From DASULK01 sp036278255 (GTDB lineage: Bacteria; Actinomycetota; Actinomycetes; Mycobacteriales; Micromonosporaceae), in contig DASULK010000231.1 of assembly GCA_036278255.1 (NCBI GenBank), positions 7,504-71,503 of the forward strand: DNA of 64,000 nt, read 5' to 3'. The notes below the pieces were generated by a model. It did not search any database, was not told the origin of the DNA, and worked only from the letters and a program-made list of their open reading frames with translations. Made by a program: the position numbers and the translations under genes. Each line of letters begins with the position of its first letter. Position 1 is the first letter of the stretch. Of this stretch, positions 18,981-26,793 are shown piece by piece.

Positions 18981-19036
18981 TCCAGCCGGGTACGAATCCC
19001 ATCCGGGGGTGCGAGCCCCGTCCGGGGTACGAGCCA
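18981..19036 (-). repeat. three tandem tRNA T-arm-like stem-loop repeats in the leader of the binding-protein gene
   Basis: Three imperfect units of about 18-20 bp lie just upstream of the solute-binding-protein start. On the plus strand the cores are GGGTACGAATCCC, GGGGTGCGAGCCCC and GGGTACGAGCC. Each is a short stem around a 5-7-base loop and resembles a tRNA T-arm. The rest of a tRNA (acceptor, anticodon arm) is absent. They lie in the 5' leader of the transporter mRNA; function unknown. Confidence 0.5.
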
Positions 19037-19202
19037 GACGTTAACCCGAGAGTGACCAACATCACTAGATCCGCGGCTGTGTTGTTACCGGCGCGCCGCC
19101 CGACGGTCCGCCTCGGCGCAGCCGGGGCACCGTGGCGCACCCAGCCATACCGGGTCCGCCGACCGCATAGTCTGACGATAGAGAAGATCACGGAGGACTC
19201 TC

Positions 19203-20765
19203 GTGACCCGTACCCGCCGCCTGCCGCTCGTCGGCTTCCTCGCTGCCGCACTCATCGCGGCCGGCTGCACCCTGCCCGCCTTCGCTCCCCGCGTCGCCGA
19301 CGACGGCGATTCAGCCGCCCGGCCGGGGGCCGCGAGTTGGCGGCCCTGCCCGGAGGTGCCCGAGGAGCTGATCGGGCACGGCGCGCGCAGCATGACGTAC
19401 GAGTGCGCGACGATCACCGTGCCCAGCGACTGGGAGGCGGCCGGAAGCGCCAACGCGACGGCGGGCGGGGAGAGCTTCGAAATCGCGCTGCTGCGGATCC
19501 GCTCGGCGAAACAGCGCAACCGCATCGGATCCCTGGTGATCAACCCGGGCGGTCCAGGCGGCTCCGGCATCGACGCCGCGGTCTACCTGTCGTTCGGGTC
19601 GGCCTTCGGGGGGCTGCCCGAAGAGGTGACCAGCCGCTTCGACATCGTCGGCTTCGACCCGCGGGGGGTGGCCCGGTCCAGCCCGATCACATGCCTCTCC
19701 GACGCCGATCTCGACGCCTCCTTCGGCTTCGACCCCGATCCACAGGACCAGGCGAAGTTCGACGCGCTGGTGGCGATGAACAGGAAAATCGGCGAACGCT
19801 GCGGCGACAAGTACGGCGACCAGCTGCGGCTGTACTCCACCGAACAGTCGGCCCGAGACATGGATGCGATCCGGATCGCCGTCGGCGACGACAAGTTGAC
19901 CTATCTGGGCTACTCCTACGGCACGCTGCTCGGTGCGACGTACGCCCATCTCTTCCCGCGCAACGTCCGAGCGTTGGTGCTCGACGGTGCGGTGGACCCG
20001 CAACGCGACAGCATCGCTGGCTCGGAGAGCCAGGCCAAAGGCTTCGAACAGGCCTTCACCAACTTCACCCGCTGGTGCGAGACGACCCCGGACAAGTGCC
20101 CGATCACACCGGATGCCCGTGCGGTGGTCACCGCGGCGATCGAGAAGGCGCGGGTGTCCCCGGTGCGGGGCAGCGACGGGCGGGACGCGACCGCCGGCTG
20201 GGTCTTCTTTGCCGTGGTCTCGTCGCTGTACAGCGAGGCAGGCTGGGAGCGGTTGGCCGCAGCGTTCGACAAGCTGGAGGGCGGCGACCCGTCGGGAATC
20301 TTCGATCTGGCGGACTCCTACGCCGAGCGCGACAAGAACGGGCACTACTCCAATCTCTTCGACGCCAATCTCGCGGTGAACTGCGCCGACGAGAAGAAGG
20401 CACCGAGCGTTGCGCAGGCCCGCCGCCTGCAGTCGGAATGGCGGGCGAAATATCCGCTCTTCGGGGCGCCGCTGGCGGCCATGTTGACCTCCTGCGCGGT
20501 CTGGCCCGGGCAGCGCGACCCCTACCCCACCGGTTCGGCCGACGGGGCACCGCCGATTCTGGTGATCGGCACCACCGGCGACCCGGCCACCCCATACGAG
20601 CAGGCCCCGAAGCTGGCCGACCTGCTCGGTGTGGGCCAGGTGCTGACCTGGGAGGGTGAGGGGCACACCGCCTATCCGCAGACCCGCTGCATCAACAATG
20701 CGGTCAACGACTATCTGATCAGCCTGCGGCTGCCCCCGAAAGATCTCCGCTGTCCGGCGCGCTGA
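19203..20765 (+). CDS. secreted alpha/beta hydrolase, TAP-type tripeptidyl aminopeptidase family
   Basis: 520 residues. A lipoprotein signal ends at Cys22 (IAAGC). The alpha/beta-hydrolase core has the oxyanion segment NPGGPGGSG, the nucleophile elbow GYSYG and the C-terminal TAP-like domain, with VIGTTGDPATPYE for the acid and GEGHTAY for the histidine. Several cysteines in the lid suggest disulfides, as in Streptomyces SlpD/SlpE and mycobacterial homologues. It probably trims N-terminal peptides or hydrolyses esters at the cell surface. GTG start; it diverges from the ABC operon across 233 bp that hold the T-arm-like repeats. Confidence 0.9.
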   Translation: MTRTRRLPLVGFLAAALIAAGCTLPAFAPRVADDGDSAARPGAASWRPCPEVPEELIGHGARSMTYECATITVPSDWEAAGSANATAGGESFEIALLRIRSAKQRNRIGSLVINPGGPGGSGIDAAVYLSFGSAFGGLPEEVTSRFDIVGFDPRGVARSSPITCLSDADLDASFGFDPDPQDQAKFDALVAMNRKIGERCGDKYGDQLRLYSTEQSARDMDAIRIAVGDDKLTYLGYSYGTLLGATYAHLFPRNVRALVLDGAVDPQRDSIAGSESQAKGFEQAFTNFTRWCETTPDKCPITPDARAVVTAAIEKARVSPVRGSDGRDATAGWVFFAVVSSLYSEAGWERLAAAFDKLEGGDPSGIFDLADSYAERDKNGHYSNLFDANLAVNCADEKKAPSVAQARRLQSEWRAKYPLFGAPLAAMLTSCAVWPGQRDPYPTGSADGAPPILVIGTTGDPATPYEQAPKLADLLGVGQVLTWEGEGHTAYPQTRCINNAVNDYLISLRLPPKDLRCPAR

Positions 20766-20835
20766 CAAGCTGATCCGCCGAAGTCGGCAGCTACCGGACA
20801 GCCCGACGAGCGGCCGCTATGCAAGGCTTGCCCGT

Positions 20836-21294
20836 ATGAGTGATGTGATCTTCCGGCCAGCACGCAAAGATGACGTGCCGGCGATCGTGGCGCTGCTGGC
20901 CGATGACGGGCTGGGCAAGGGCCGCGAGGTGGTGGGCGAAGAGGTCGACACCGCCTACTGGCGGGCCTTCGAAGCGATGGCCAACGACCCGAACAACGTG
21001 CAGATCGTCGTCGAGTCCGACGGTGAGGTGGTCGGCACGCTGCAGCTGACCTTCATCCCGTCTCTCTCCCGCCGCGGCGGCCTGCGGGCCCAGATTGAAG
21101 GGGTACGGGTCCGCTCCGACCAGCGCGGCGCCGGGCTCGGCCGGCAGATGTTCGTCTGGGCGATCGACCAGGCCCGGGACCGCGGCTGCAACCTGGTGCA
21201 GTTGACCACGGACAAGCGCCGCGTCGACGCTCGCCGCTTCTACGAGTCGCTCGGCTTCGAAGCCAGCCACGAAGGGATGAAGCTCCCGCTTTGA
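20836..21294 (+). CDS. GNAT-family N-acetyltransferase
   Basis: 152 residues, one GNAT domain. The acetyl-CoA-binding motif A reads VRSDQRGAGLGRQMF, preceded by the strand QIEGVRV; motif B ends in RFYESLGFEASHEGMK. The acceptor is unknown. It lies 70 bp after the secreted hydrolase and is the last clearly intact gene before a stretch of remnants. Confidence 0.9.
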   Translation: MSDVIFRPARKDDVPAIVALLADDGLGKGREVVGEEVDTAYWRAFEAMANDPNNVQIVVESDGEVVGTLQLTFIPSLSRRGGLRAQIEGVRVRSDQRGAGLGRQMFVWAIDQARDRGCNLVQLTTDKRRVDARRFYESLGFEASHEGMKLPL

Positions 21295-21318
21295 GCCGCG
21301 TCAGCGTTCCGTCGCCGG

Positions 21319-21597
21319 TCAGATCAGGTTTGGTTGCAGCAGCTCCGCCAGCCAGCCGGCCAGCGCGCGCAGCAGGCCCGGCTCGTAGGCGGAGCCGGCA
21401 CCGTTGGCCTTGAACCACACCGGCCCGGTATCGGTAGGGATCCGCCACGCCGTCGACCAGGGACGCACGTGTGGCTGCTCGATCTCTCCGGTGAGCCGCC
21501 GACCGGATCGTACGAGTTGCCCTTCAACCCAGTCGCGGGCCTGCGCCTGCCATTGGGGGTCGAGCCAGGTGAGGTGGGTCTTCGAGGATGCCGTCAC
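21319..21597 (-). pseudogene. truncated aminoglycoside-phosphotransferase-family gene (N-terminal fragment)
   Basis: About 92 codons from a GTG at 21595-21597. The reading matches the N-terminal lobe of actinomycete phosphotransferase-family proteins: WVEGQLVRSG, then EIEQPHVRPWSTAWRIPT, then GPVWFKANGAGSAYEPGLL. The frame then ends at a stop after LLQPNLI. The whole catalytic C-lobe (HGDxxxxN and IDxxD motifs) is missing, so the product cannot be a working kinase. No matching C-lobe was found downstream. Confidence 0.65.
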
Positions 21598-21935
21598 GGT
21601 CGGCAAGACTACGGCGCGGCGAGGCGTCGCTCGGGATACGTGATATTGGCGTACCACGCTTGACGACCGAACACCCGCCACCAACCGCGGTAGCCGCTGA
21701 GATGCAGAGACTGACAAGATGTAGCGCTGTGACAATCTGGGATGAACTGGAGCCCGAAGGTGCTCATCTTCGGCACACCCAGATCCACGTAGTGGATTTC
21801 ATGTCGTAGCTCCTCAGATCTCGCGCCTGGTCGGCGCTCTGCAAGAGACGTCGGAACATGCGGCGGGCTTCTCGATATCCGGTCAGCCATGATGAAGGAA
21901 AATTCTAGGAAAGCTCGTCGAACCTGAGACCTCTG
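21598..21935. other. 338-bp stretch without a convincing gene
   Basis: Lower in GC than its neighbours in places. Open frames exist on both strands, but none shows a recognisable domain or good ribosome-binding site. It sits between the truncated phosphotransferase fragment and a small hypothetical membrane frame and is probably remnant sequence. Confidence 0.4.
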
Positions 21936-22178
21936 ATGGTGAGCGAGATGCCGGGGCAAGAAGGTGATCAGGACCGCAACGCTGGTCAACGACGCCATGC
22001 GTTAGGCGATTTGGACGATGATGTCGACTGGTCCGCCCACGAGCGCGACGATCGCCCGCGTGGTATGGCGGTAACTTCGCTCGGGGCCGTACTGATGATC
22101 CTGGCCGCTATCGCCATCTGCTGCTGTGGTTCGTACCTGATCGCGGCCGACGCCTGGTCCTTCGTGACTGACTACTGA
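21936..22178 (+). CDS. small hypothetical membrane protein
   Basis: Up to 80 residues: a charged, Asp/Arg-rich N-terminal half followed by one strongly hydrophobic helix (about residues 46-70, including an unusual Ile-Cys-Cys-Cys run) and a short tail. The hydrophobic second half supports a single-pass membrane peptide, but no family was recognised and the start is unsure; the in-frame ATG at about 22065 would leave just the helix. It lies in a gene-poor, remnant-rich interval, so it may not be expressed. Confidence 0.3.
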   Translation: MVSEMPGQEGDQDRNAGQRRHALGDLDDDVDWSAHERDDRPRGMAVTSLGAVLMILAAIAICCCGSYLIAADAWSFVTDY

Positions 22179-22294
22179 TAGAGGAGGGCCACCAAGCCGA
22201 ACAGCGCCTCGGCGGCCCGCTGGAACACGGTCGGGCCGACACCGAGCGGACCGCCACGACTGGCTGAGAAACCTCACAGGCAAGTCCTGGCTGC

Positions 22295-23197
22295 TCAGGC
22301 GGTATTCGTAAATTCCGCGAGGGCCTCGCGGATCGCACGCCGGCCGACAGTCGCAAGTACCGGGTTCCTGACCCGGTAGTAGTGCTCTGTCATGAGTCCC
22401 CAACCCAGCGCCCAACCGCGACCGCGCGACCAGGTGTCGTCGTCAACGCCAGCCACCGCCCAGAACACGTCCCTGCTTTCCGCGTCGAGCAGCGTCCAGG
22501 CGACCATCATGTCGCATGCAGGGTCGCCGGTGCCGACGCCGCCGAAGTCGATGACCGCGCTGATTCTTCCTCCCCGCGTCAGCAGGTTGCCCGGGAGCAG
22601 ATCACTGTGGACCCACACTGGGCCCTGCTCCCACTGCGGCAGTCGCAGGACCGACTCCCATGCCGCGGCCGCCATGGCGCCGTCGATTGTGCCGTCAGCA
22701 CCGAGGCTATGGAGCGCGGGGCGGACGTACTCCTCGATCGTGCGCACCGGGCCGCCGCGGAAGGAGGTCGGGCCACCGGCAGCGTCGATGCCGTGCATCG
22801 CCCTGACGAAGCCACCCAACTGCAAGGCCGCGTGGTGCAAGTCGGTAATTGGCTGGTCGAACGCGTCGTCACCCTCGAGCCAGCGGTAAACCGACCACGG
22901 CATGTCAAAGCCTTCACCAGGCATGCCCCGGCCGAGCGGCACCGGCACGGGCATCGGCAGATGCGGCGCGAGGTGCGGCAGCCACCGTTGCTCCTTGTCA
23001 ACCTGCCGGGCCGCACCTGGGATGCGGGGCAGACGCACGACCATATCGTCACCGAGCCGGTACATAGCATTGTCGGTACCGGCGGAACTAACCCGCGTGA
23101 CAGGCAGGTCGGCCCATTGGGGGAACTGTGCTGCGATCAGCCGCTCGACGAGCGGCACACCGATGTCGACCTCGTCAGCGTGCATCTTGGCGCTGGT
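22295..23197 (-). CDS. aminoglycoside phosphotransferase (APH) family protein
   Basis: About 300 residues with the APH/choline-kinase fold. The N-lobe contains AGTDNAMYRLGDDMVVRLPR and a WLPHLAPHLP linker. The catalytic loop is VHSDLLPGNLL (Asp and Asn of the Brenner motif), followed by IDFGGVGTGDPACD with the metal-binding Asp. It could phosphorylate an antibiotic or an endogenous metabolite; sequence alone does not decide. The TTG at 23195-23197 is preferred because a GGGGGGAC ribosome-binding site lies just before it and the N-terminus then reads TSAKMHADE; the ATG at 23185 lacks a good site. Confidence 0.9.
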   Translation of the reverse strand, partial: TSAKMHADEVDIGVPLVERLIAAQFPQWADLPVTRVSSAGTDNAMYRLGDDMVVRLPRIPGAARQVDKEQRWLPHLAPHLPMPVPVPLGRGMPGEGFDMPWSVYRWLEGDDAFDQPITDLHHAALQLGGFVRAMHGIDAAGGPTSFRGGPVRTIEEYVRPALHSLGADGTIDGAMAAAAWESVLRLPQWEQGPVWVHSDLLPGNLLTRGGRISAVIDFGGVGTGDPACDMMVAWTLLDAESRDVFWAVAGVDDDTWSRGRGWALGWGLMTEHYYRVRNPVLATVGRRAIREALAEFTNTA

Positions 23198-23434
23198 CAA
23201 CTCAGTCCCCCCCTGGAACATCACTCATAGCAGGCCAAAAGGATCTACCAGCAGTCGATCCACAGTAACCGGCGAGGCGCCGGGGAGGCATTCCTGGATG
23301 GGCACCGTGCTCGCGTCAACCTCGGCGGCCATCTCGTAGCGCGGCGCGGGCACGTCGGCGGCGCGGGCGTTATCGACCAGCGGCGGCGCGGTTGCCGCGG
23401 CCGGCCGCGCCTGTCAAGCCGGGCGGCTCGGTGA

Positions 23435-24052
23435 TCAGATGTGGTGGACCACTTCGTCGTAGTTGAGTCGGGGCAGCCGCTCGAACCAGGCGTTTGGTCC
23501 GGGCTTGCCGATGTTGACCACCAGGATCGTCTTCCACCGGCCGTCCGGGAAGAACTCGGCGTCGATGCCGGCCGCGTCGTAGCCGGCCATCGGTCCGGCG
23601 GCCAGCCCGGCCGCACGTACGCCGAGTAGGAAGTAGCCGGCCTGCAGGGCGGCGTTGAATCGGCCCATCCGCTCCCGGCCATCAGGGTTGCCGGCAAGAC
23701 CGTCCTTCATCTCGGGCCGGATCGGGAAGACCCTGGGGATGAACTCGTGGAAGTCGGTGTCGACGGCGAGCACGGCGACGACGGGTGCGGTGCGCGTCTT
23801 CTCCTTGTTGCCATCGGACATGTGGGCAACCAGCCGCTCCCTCGCCTCGGGGGTGCGGACGTAGAGGATCCGCAGGGGCTGGGTGTTGGCTGCGGTCGGT
23901 GGCCACTTGGTCAGTTCGTAGATCGCCCGCAACTGCTCGTCGCTGACCGGCTCATCGCTGAAGGTGTTCGCCGTACGGGCTTCGGTGAAGAGCAGCTCGC
24001 AGGCCTCAGGGGCCAGGGCGAACAGGTCATCGGCGGGGAGCAAGTCGGTCAT
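23435..24052 (-). CDS. nitroreductase-family protein, malonic semialdehyde reductase (RutE)-like
   Basis: 205 residues of the FMN-dependent nitroreductase fold. The opening LLFTEARTANTFSDEPVSDE, the KWPPTAANTQP flavin loop and the GPMAGYDAAGID stretch match the RutE/HadB subgroup, which reduces malonic semialdehyde in uracil breakdown. No other rut genes are nearby, so a general enone or quinone reductase role is equally possible. It is divergent from an HxlR-type regulator 108 bp away, a common pairing for redox-responsive nitroreductases. Confidence 0.88.
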   Translation of the reverse strand: MTDLLPADDLFALAPEACELLFTEARTANTFSDEPVSDEQLRAIYELTKWPPTAANTQPLRILYVRTPEARERLVAHMSDGNKEKTRTAPVVAVLAVDTDFHEFIPRVFPIRPEMKDGLAGNPDGRERMGRFNAALQAGYFLLGVRAAGLAAGPMAGYDAAGIDAEFFPDGRWKTILVVNIGKPGPNAWFERLPRLNYDEVVHHI

Positions 24053-24103
24053 GGGAGGCTAACTTCCTTAGGTGCATCCGGCAGAGCAGGGCACGTAAAA
24101 CGA

Positions 24104-24115
24104 TAGCAACTAGTT
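24104..24115. promoter_or_regulatory. candidate HxlR-type operator in the divergent promoter region
   Basis: An AT-rich patch contains the short inverted repeat TAGCAACTA (24104-24112) overlapping the palindrome AACTAGTT (24108-24115). It is centred between the divergent nitroreductase and hxlR-type genes, where an autoregulating HxlR protein would bind. Assignment is from position and symmetry only. Confidence 0.3.
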
Positions 24116-24160
24116 TTTTCGAAGCGTTATCCGCTGGCGCCCCTCACGTAGGCTGGTTCC

Positions 24161-24514
24161 ATGTCTGCGAATCGGGCCGCACATGATCAGCGGGGGTGTG
24201 ATCGTGCGCTCGCCCGAGCCTTCGACCTGCTCGGCAAGCGTTGGAACGGCGTACTGATCGGCACCCTCGTTGACGGACCAGCGGGTTTTGCCGAACTGAC
24301 CCGAGCCATCCCGGGCATCAGCGAATCGGTCCTCTCGGACCGCCTCAACGAACTGGCCCGGCTCGGCGTGATCAGCCGCACGGTCCGCGAAGGCCCCCCG
24401 CTGGGAGTCAGCTACCAGCTCACCGCCTGCGGAGAAGCCCTGGCCCCGGTGCTGCGCGACCTCACGCGCTGGGCTGCAGAAAACCTGCCGGAAGAGAACC
24501 GACGCGGTGGATAG
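24161..24514 (+). CDS. HxlR-family transcriptional regulator
   Basis: 117 residues, a single winged-helix domain. The start CDRALARAFDLLGKRWNGVLIGTL carries the conserved N-terminal Cys, which in relatives such as HypR and YodB senses quinones or thiol stress. Wing and recognition helix follow as ISESVLSDRLNELARLGVISR. It is divergent from the nitroreductase gene, which it probably controls together with its own promoter. Several hydrophilic residues close the protein (EENRRGG). Confidence 0.92.
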   Translation: MSANRAAHDQRGCDRALARAFDLLGKRWNGVLIGTLVDGPAGFAELTRAIPGISESVLSDRLNELARLGVISRTVREGPPLGVSYQLTACGEALAPVLRDLTRWAAENLPEENRRGG

Positions 24515-24561
24515 TTCCGGCCGGATCAGTGCCGTAGTACGCAGACTTGTGGAAAGCTAAA

Positions 24562-24591
24562 GAGGGGCCAGCTCTTTCGAGCTGGCCCCTC
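24562..24591. terminator. strong hairpin terminator between hxlR-type and C39 peptidase genes
   Basis: A perfect 13-bp inverted repeat, GAGGGGCCAGCTC (24562-24574) and GAGCTGGCCCCTC (24579-24591), with a TTTC loop. It sits between the stops of two convergent genes and can serve both. Confidence 0.85.
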
Positions 24592-24625
24592 AAGGGTTGT
24601 TGCGGGATGCCGGACCGGTACCGGA

Positions 24626-25318
24626 TCAGGCGGAGTAACCGCGGCTGGCGATCCAGTTGGCCAGGTCATCAATGGACATCCAGTAGGTGCCGTCACCACG
24701 GGTCTCGAACGGGTCAGCAATCTTCACCGTACGACCGTCGTCCTTGTAGGCGACCACGGTCAGGTAGTGCCCACCCGGGAAAGAGTGAAGGTTGCCGTCG
24801 GTGTCCGTAGCGGTACCGGCGATGTTGGCCACCACCGGGTCACCGTTACTGATCGAGTCGACCAGGTCGGCCCGCAGCTGGTCCTTCTCCTTATCCGTGG
24901 CCCGCTGGCCAGGGATCTCGCTCGTCCGGTAGGAGTCGCCACCCTTGACCTTGTTCAGCACACGGGTGATGTCCTCAGCCGAGTCCGTACCGGCAGTCGT
25001 GGTACCCAGCATCTCGGCAAGCGCATCCTGGGTCAGGTTGTGCCCATTCGCAGTCAGCGCGATCTTGGTCGCCGCCGGACCACAGTAGTAGAAGTTCGGC
25101 TGCCGCTCATACTGGAAGCTGGTGTCCTTCGCCGACGGCACCCGCTTCGCGGTCTGCGACGCGGCGGCCACGGTCACCGGAGGTGCCGGCGAGGCGGCCT
25201 CCATGGTCGGGCCAGCGACAGCGCCACCAACGAACGCCAGGCCAGCAACGCCCAGCGCAGCCTTACGAACAACAGAAGTCTGAGTGATGGCCGGGAGCCA
25301 TCGACCGAAAGCAGTCAC
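24626..25318 (-). CDS. secreted C39-family (papain-like) cysteine peptidase
   Basis: 230 residues. The N-terminus is a signal peptide with basic start and a hydrophobic AALGVAGLAFVGGAVAG core. The mature domain has the catalytic Cys in NFYYCGPAATKIAL, the His in SFPGGHYLTVVAYK and the Asp/Asn region KIADPFETRGDGTYWMS, the C39-like arrangement. Unlike bacteriocin-processing C39 domains, it is free-standing and exported. The natural substrate is unknown. GTG at 25316-25318 follows GGAAGGT. Upstream lies a 410-bp gene-free region with a 28-bp direct repeat. Confidence 0.88.
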   Translation of the reverse strand: MTAFGRWLPAITQTSVVRKAALGVAGLAFVGGAVAGPTMEAASPAPPVTVAAASQTAKRVPSAKDTSFQYERQPNFYYCGPAATKIALTANGHNLTQDALAEMLGTTTAGTDSAEDITRVLNKVKGGDSYRTSEIPGQRATDKEKDQLRADLVDSISNGDPVVANIAGTATDTDGNLHSFPGGHYLTVVAYKDDGRTVKIADPFETRGDGTYWMSIDDLANWIASRGYSA

Positions 25319-25400
25319 GATGGTTACCTTCCATTTAGGGGGGATACAGCTACGTCGGGGGAAATGACGTGCTGCCAGAAGACAAAACAACGCCCGGCGT

Positions 25401-25428
25401 GGTGCTCGGGCGAACGGTTAATACAACC
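25401..25428 (-). repeat. direct repeat copy 1 upstream of the C39 peptidase gene
   Basis: First copy of a 28-bp repeat whose opening 16 bases (GGTGCTCGGGCGAACG) are identical in both copies and whose second half ends in TACAAC. It lies 83 bp from copy 2 and about 85 bp upstream of the peptidase start. Could be a paired regulator site. Confidence 0.6.
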
Positions 25429-25483
25429 GAACCGACCCGCCCCACATTCCGCACCCACCCGCCAAAACCAAGACGAGATCACA

Positions 25484-25511
25484 GGTGCTCGGGCGAACGC
25501 TCATTACAACG
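25484..25511 (-). repeat. direct repeat copy 2 upstream of the C39 peptidase gene
   Basis: Second copy of the 28-bp repeat, in the same orientation as copy 1. It differs from copy 1 at four positions, all in the second half. Confidence 0.6.
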
Positions 25512-25728
25512 CCGACAACCCAGCCGAGATTCCAGATTTCCCGACACCCAGCAAGTCGATCAAGAAAAATCGGGCCAACCACAGCACCCACTCCGACCAC
25601 GAGGGCGCAATCCGAACATGCGGCCGAAAACTCCCAGGAACCGCAGGCCCCAGATCGACATGAATCGGATATTTCACACGGGCTGCTGTTCCTCGAGGAG
25701 GGCCCGTTACCTGATTGCGCCGACGAAG

Positions 25729-26745
25729 CTATGTCCTGCGGTCCCGATCCCGGGATGGCTGCACCCGCTTGGGCTCACCGGGCATCTTCGGGTGGTCAGG
25801 CGGGTACGGCAGGTCGCCCGCTCCGCCGCGCTCGTCCCGTTCAGCCCATTCCAGCAGCGGGGTGATGTCCCACGGATCGTCGTCGATGGTGGCGTGCGGA
25901 TCGCCGCGTTCGGCCAGCCGCACCGGCACGGTGCGCAGGTCGAAGTCGTCCGGATCCACCTCTGGAAGTTCAGCCCAGGTCACCGGGGTGGAGGCGGTGG
26001 CACGCGCGTTAGCGCGCAGTGAATAGGCGCAGGCGATCGTCCGGTCCCGGGCCATCTGGTTGTAGTCGATGAAGACCTTGGCTCCGCGTTGCTCCTTCCA
26101 CCAGGCCGTGGTCACCAGGTCGGGGCGGCGGCGCTCCACTTCACGGGCCAGCGAGATCAGGGCACGGCGTACCTCGGTGAAGGTCCACCGTGGCTTGATC
26201 CGCAGATAGACGTGGACGCCGCGGCCGCCGGAGGTTTTCGGAAAACCGGTGGCGCCCAACTCGTCCAGCAGCCCGCGCACCTCGCCGGCGGCCTCCACCG
26301 CATCGGCGAAATCGGTGCCCGGTTGCGGATCCAGGTCGATGCGGAGCTCATCGGGGTGGTCCACGTCGGAGCCGCGCACGGGCCACGGGTGAAACACGAT
26401 GGTGCCCATCTGGGCAGCCCAGGCGACGTGGGCCAGATCCACCGGGCAGAGCTCGTCAGCACTGCGCCCGCTGGGGAAACTGATCCGGGCGGTGGTCACC
26501 CACGGCGGAACCCCACGCGTCGGCACCCGCTTCTGGAAGAACATCTCCCCCTCGATGCCTTCGGGAAAACGCTGCAGGGTGGTGGGACGGTGGCGCAGCG
26601 CCCGCATAATCCCGTCACCGACCGCCAGGTAGTAGTCGAAGACATCCCGCTTGGTGAAGCCCCGCTGGGGGAAGTAGATGCGGTCCGGGCTGGTCAGCCG
26701 TACCGGATGGCCGGACACCTCGACCTCGATGGGGGTTTTGCTCAC
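25729..26745 (-). CDS. stand-alone LigD-type polymerase/primase (PrimPol, NHEJ)
   Basis: 338 residues, the size of a free-standing LigD polymerase domain. The archaeo-eukaryotic primase-fold metal motif is in LRIDLDPQPG (Asp-x-Asp), followed by TSGGRGVHVYLRI and the third acidic site in AKVFIDYNQMARDRT. Such enzymes fill gaps with ribonucleotides during end joining or excision repair; in mycobacteria a stand-alone version works with LigC. LigC here is 13 kb away, and no Ku gene is present. GTG at 26743-26745 follows GGGAGG. Confidence 0.92.
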   Translation of the reverse strand: MSKTPIEVEVSGHPVRLTSPDRIYFPQRGFTKRDVFDYYLAVGDGIMRALRHRPTTLQRFPEGIEGEMFFQKRVPTRGVPPWVTTARISFPSGRSADELCPVDLAHVAWAAQMGTIVFHPWPVRGSDVDHPDELRIDLDPQPGTDFADAVEAAGEVRGLLDELGATGFPKTSGGRGVHVYLRIKPRWTFTEVRRALISLAREVERRRPDLVTTAWWKEQRGAKVFIDYNQMARDRTIACAYSLRANARATASTPVTWAELPEVDPDDFDLRTVPVRLAERGDPHATIDDDPWDITPLLEWAERDERGGAGDLPYPPDHPKMPGEPKRVQPSRDRDRRT

Positions 26746-26793
26746 GGTGCCTCCCATTCCGCGACGATAGGCCATTGCCGCGCTCACCGCTGA

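Larger units (their letters stand above)
25319..25728. other. 410-bp intergenic region upstream of the C39 peptidase gene
   Basis: No convincing gene. The region carries patches of A-rich sequence, unusual for this chromosome, and two copies of a 28-bp direct repeat described separately. The promoter of the C39 peptidase gene must lie here. Confidence 0.6.

Noticed and set aside
18981..19036. tRNA gene or fragment
   Set aside because: Only T-arm-like stems repeat; there is no acceptor stem, anticodon arm or D-arm around them.
18443..20659. 738-codon plus-strand frame spanning the divergent promoter and the TAP-type hydrolase
   Set aside because: It runs antisense to the solute-binding protein and out of frame with the hydrolase; no family resemblance.
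22180..22280. Minus-strand reading ending FQRAAEALFGLVALLYQ before a stop
   Set aside because: Resembles a protein C-terminus, but is short, has no start and no family match; treated only as a possible remnant.
23225..23414. Minus-strand reading ending DRLLVDPFGLL at a TGA just before the APH gene
   Set aside because: Protein-like in look but only about 60 codons after an in-frame stop, with no good start; possibly a gene tail, not supportable as a gene.
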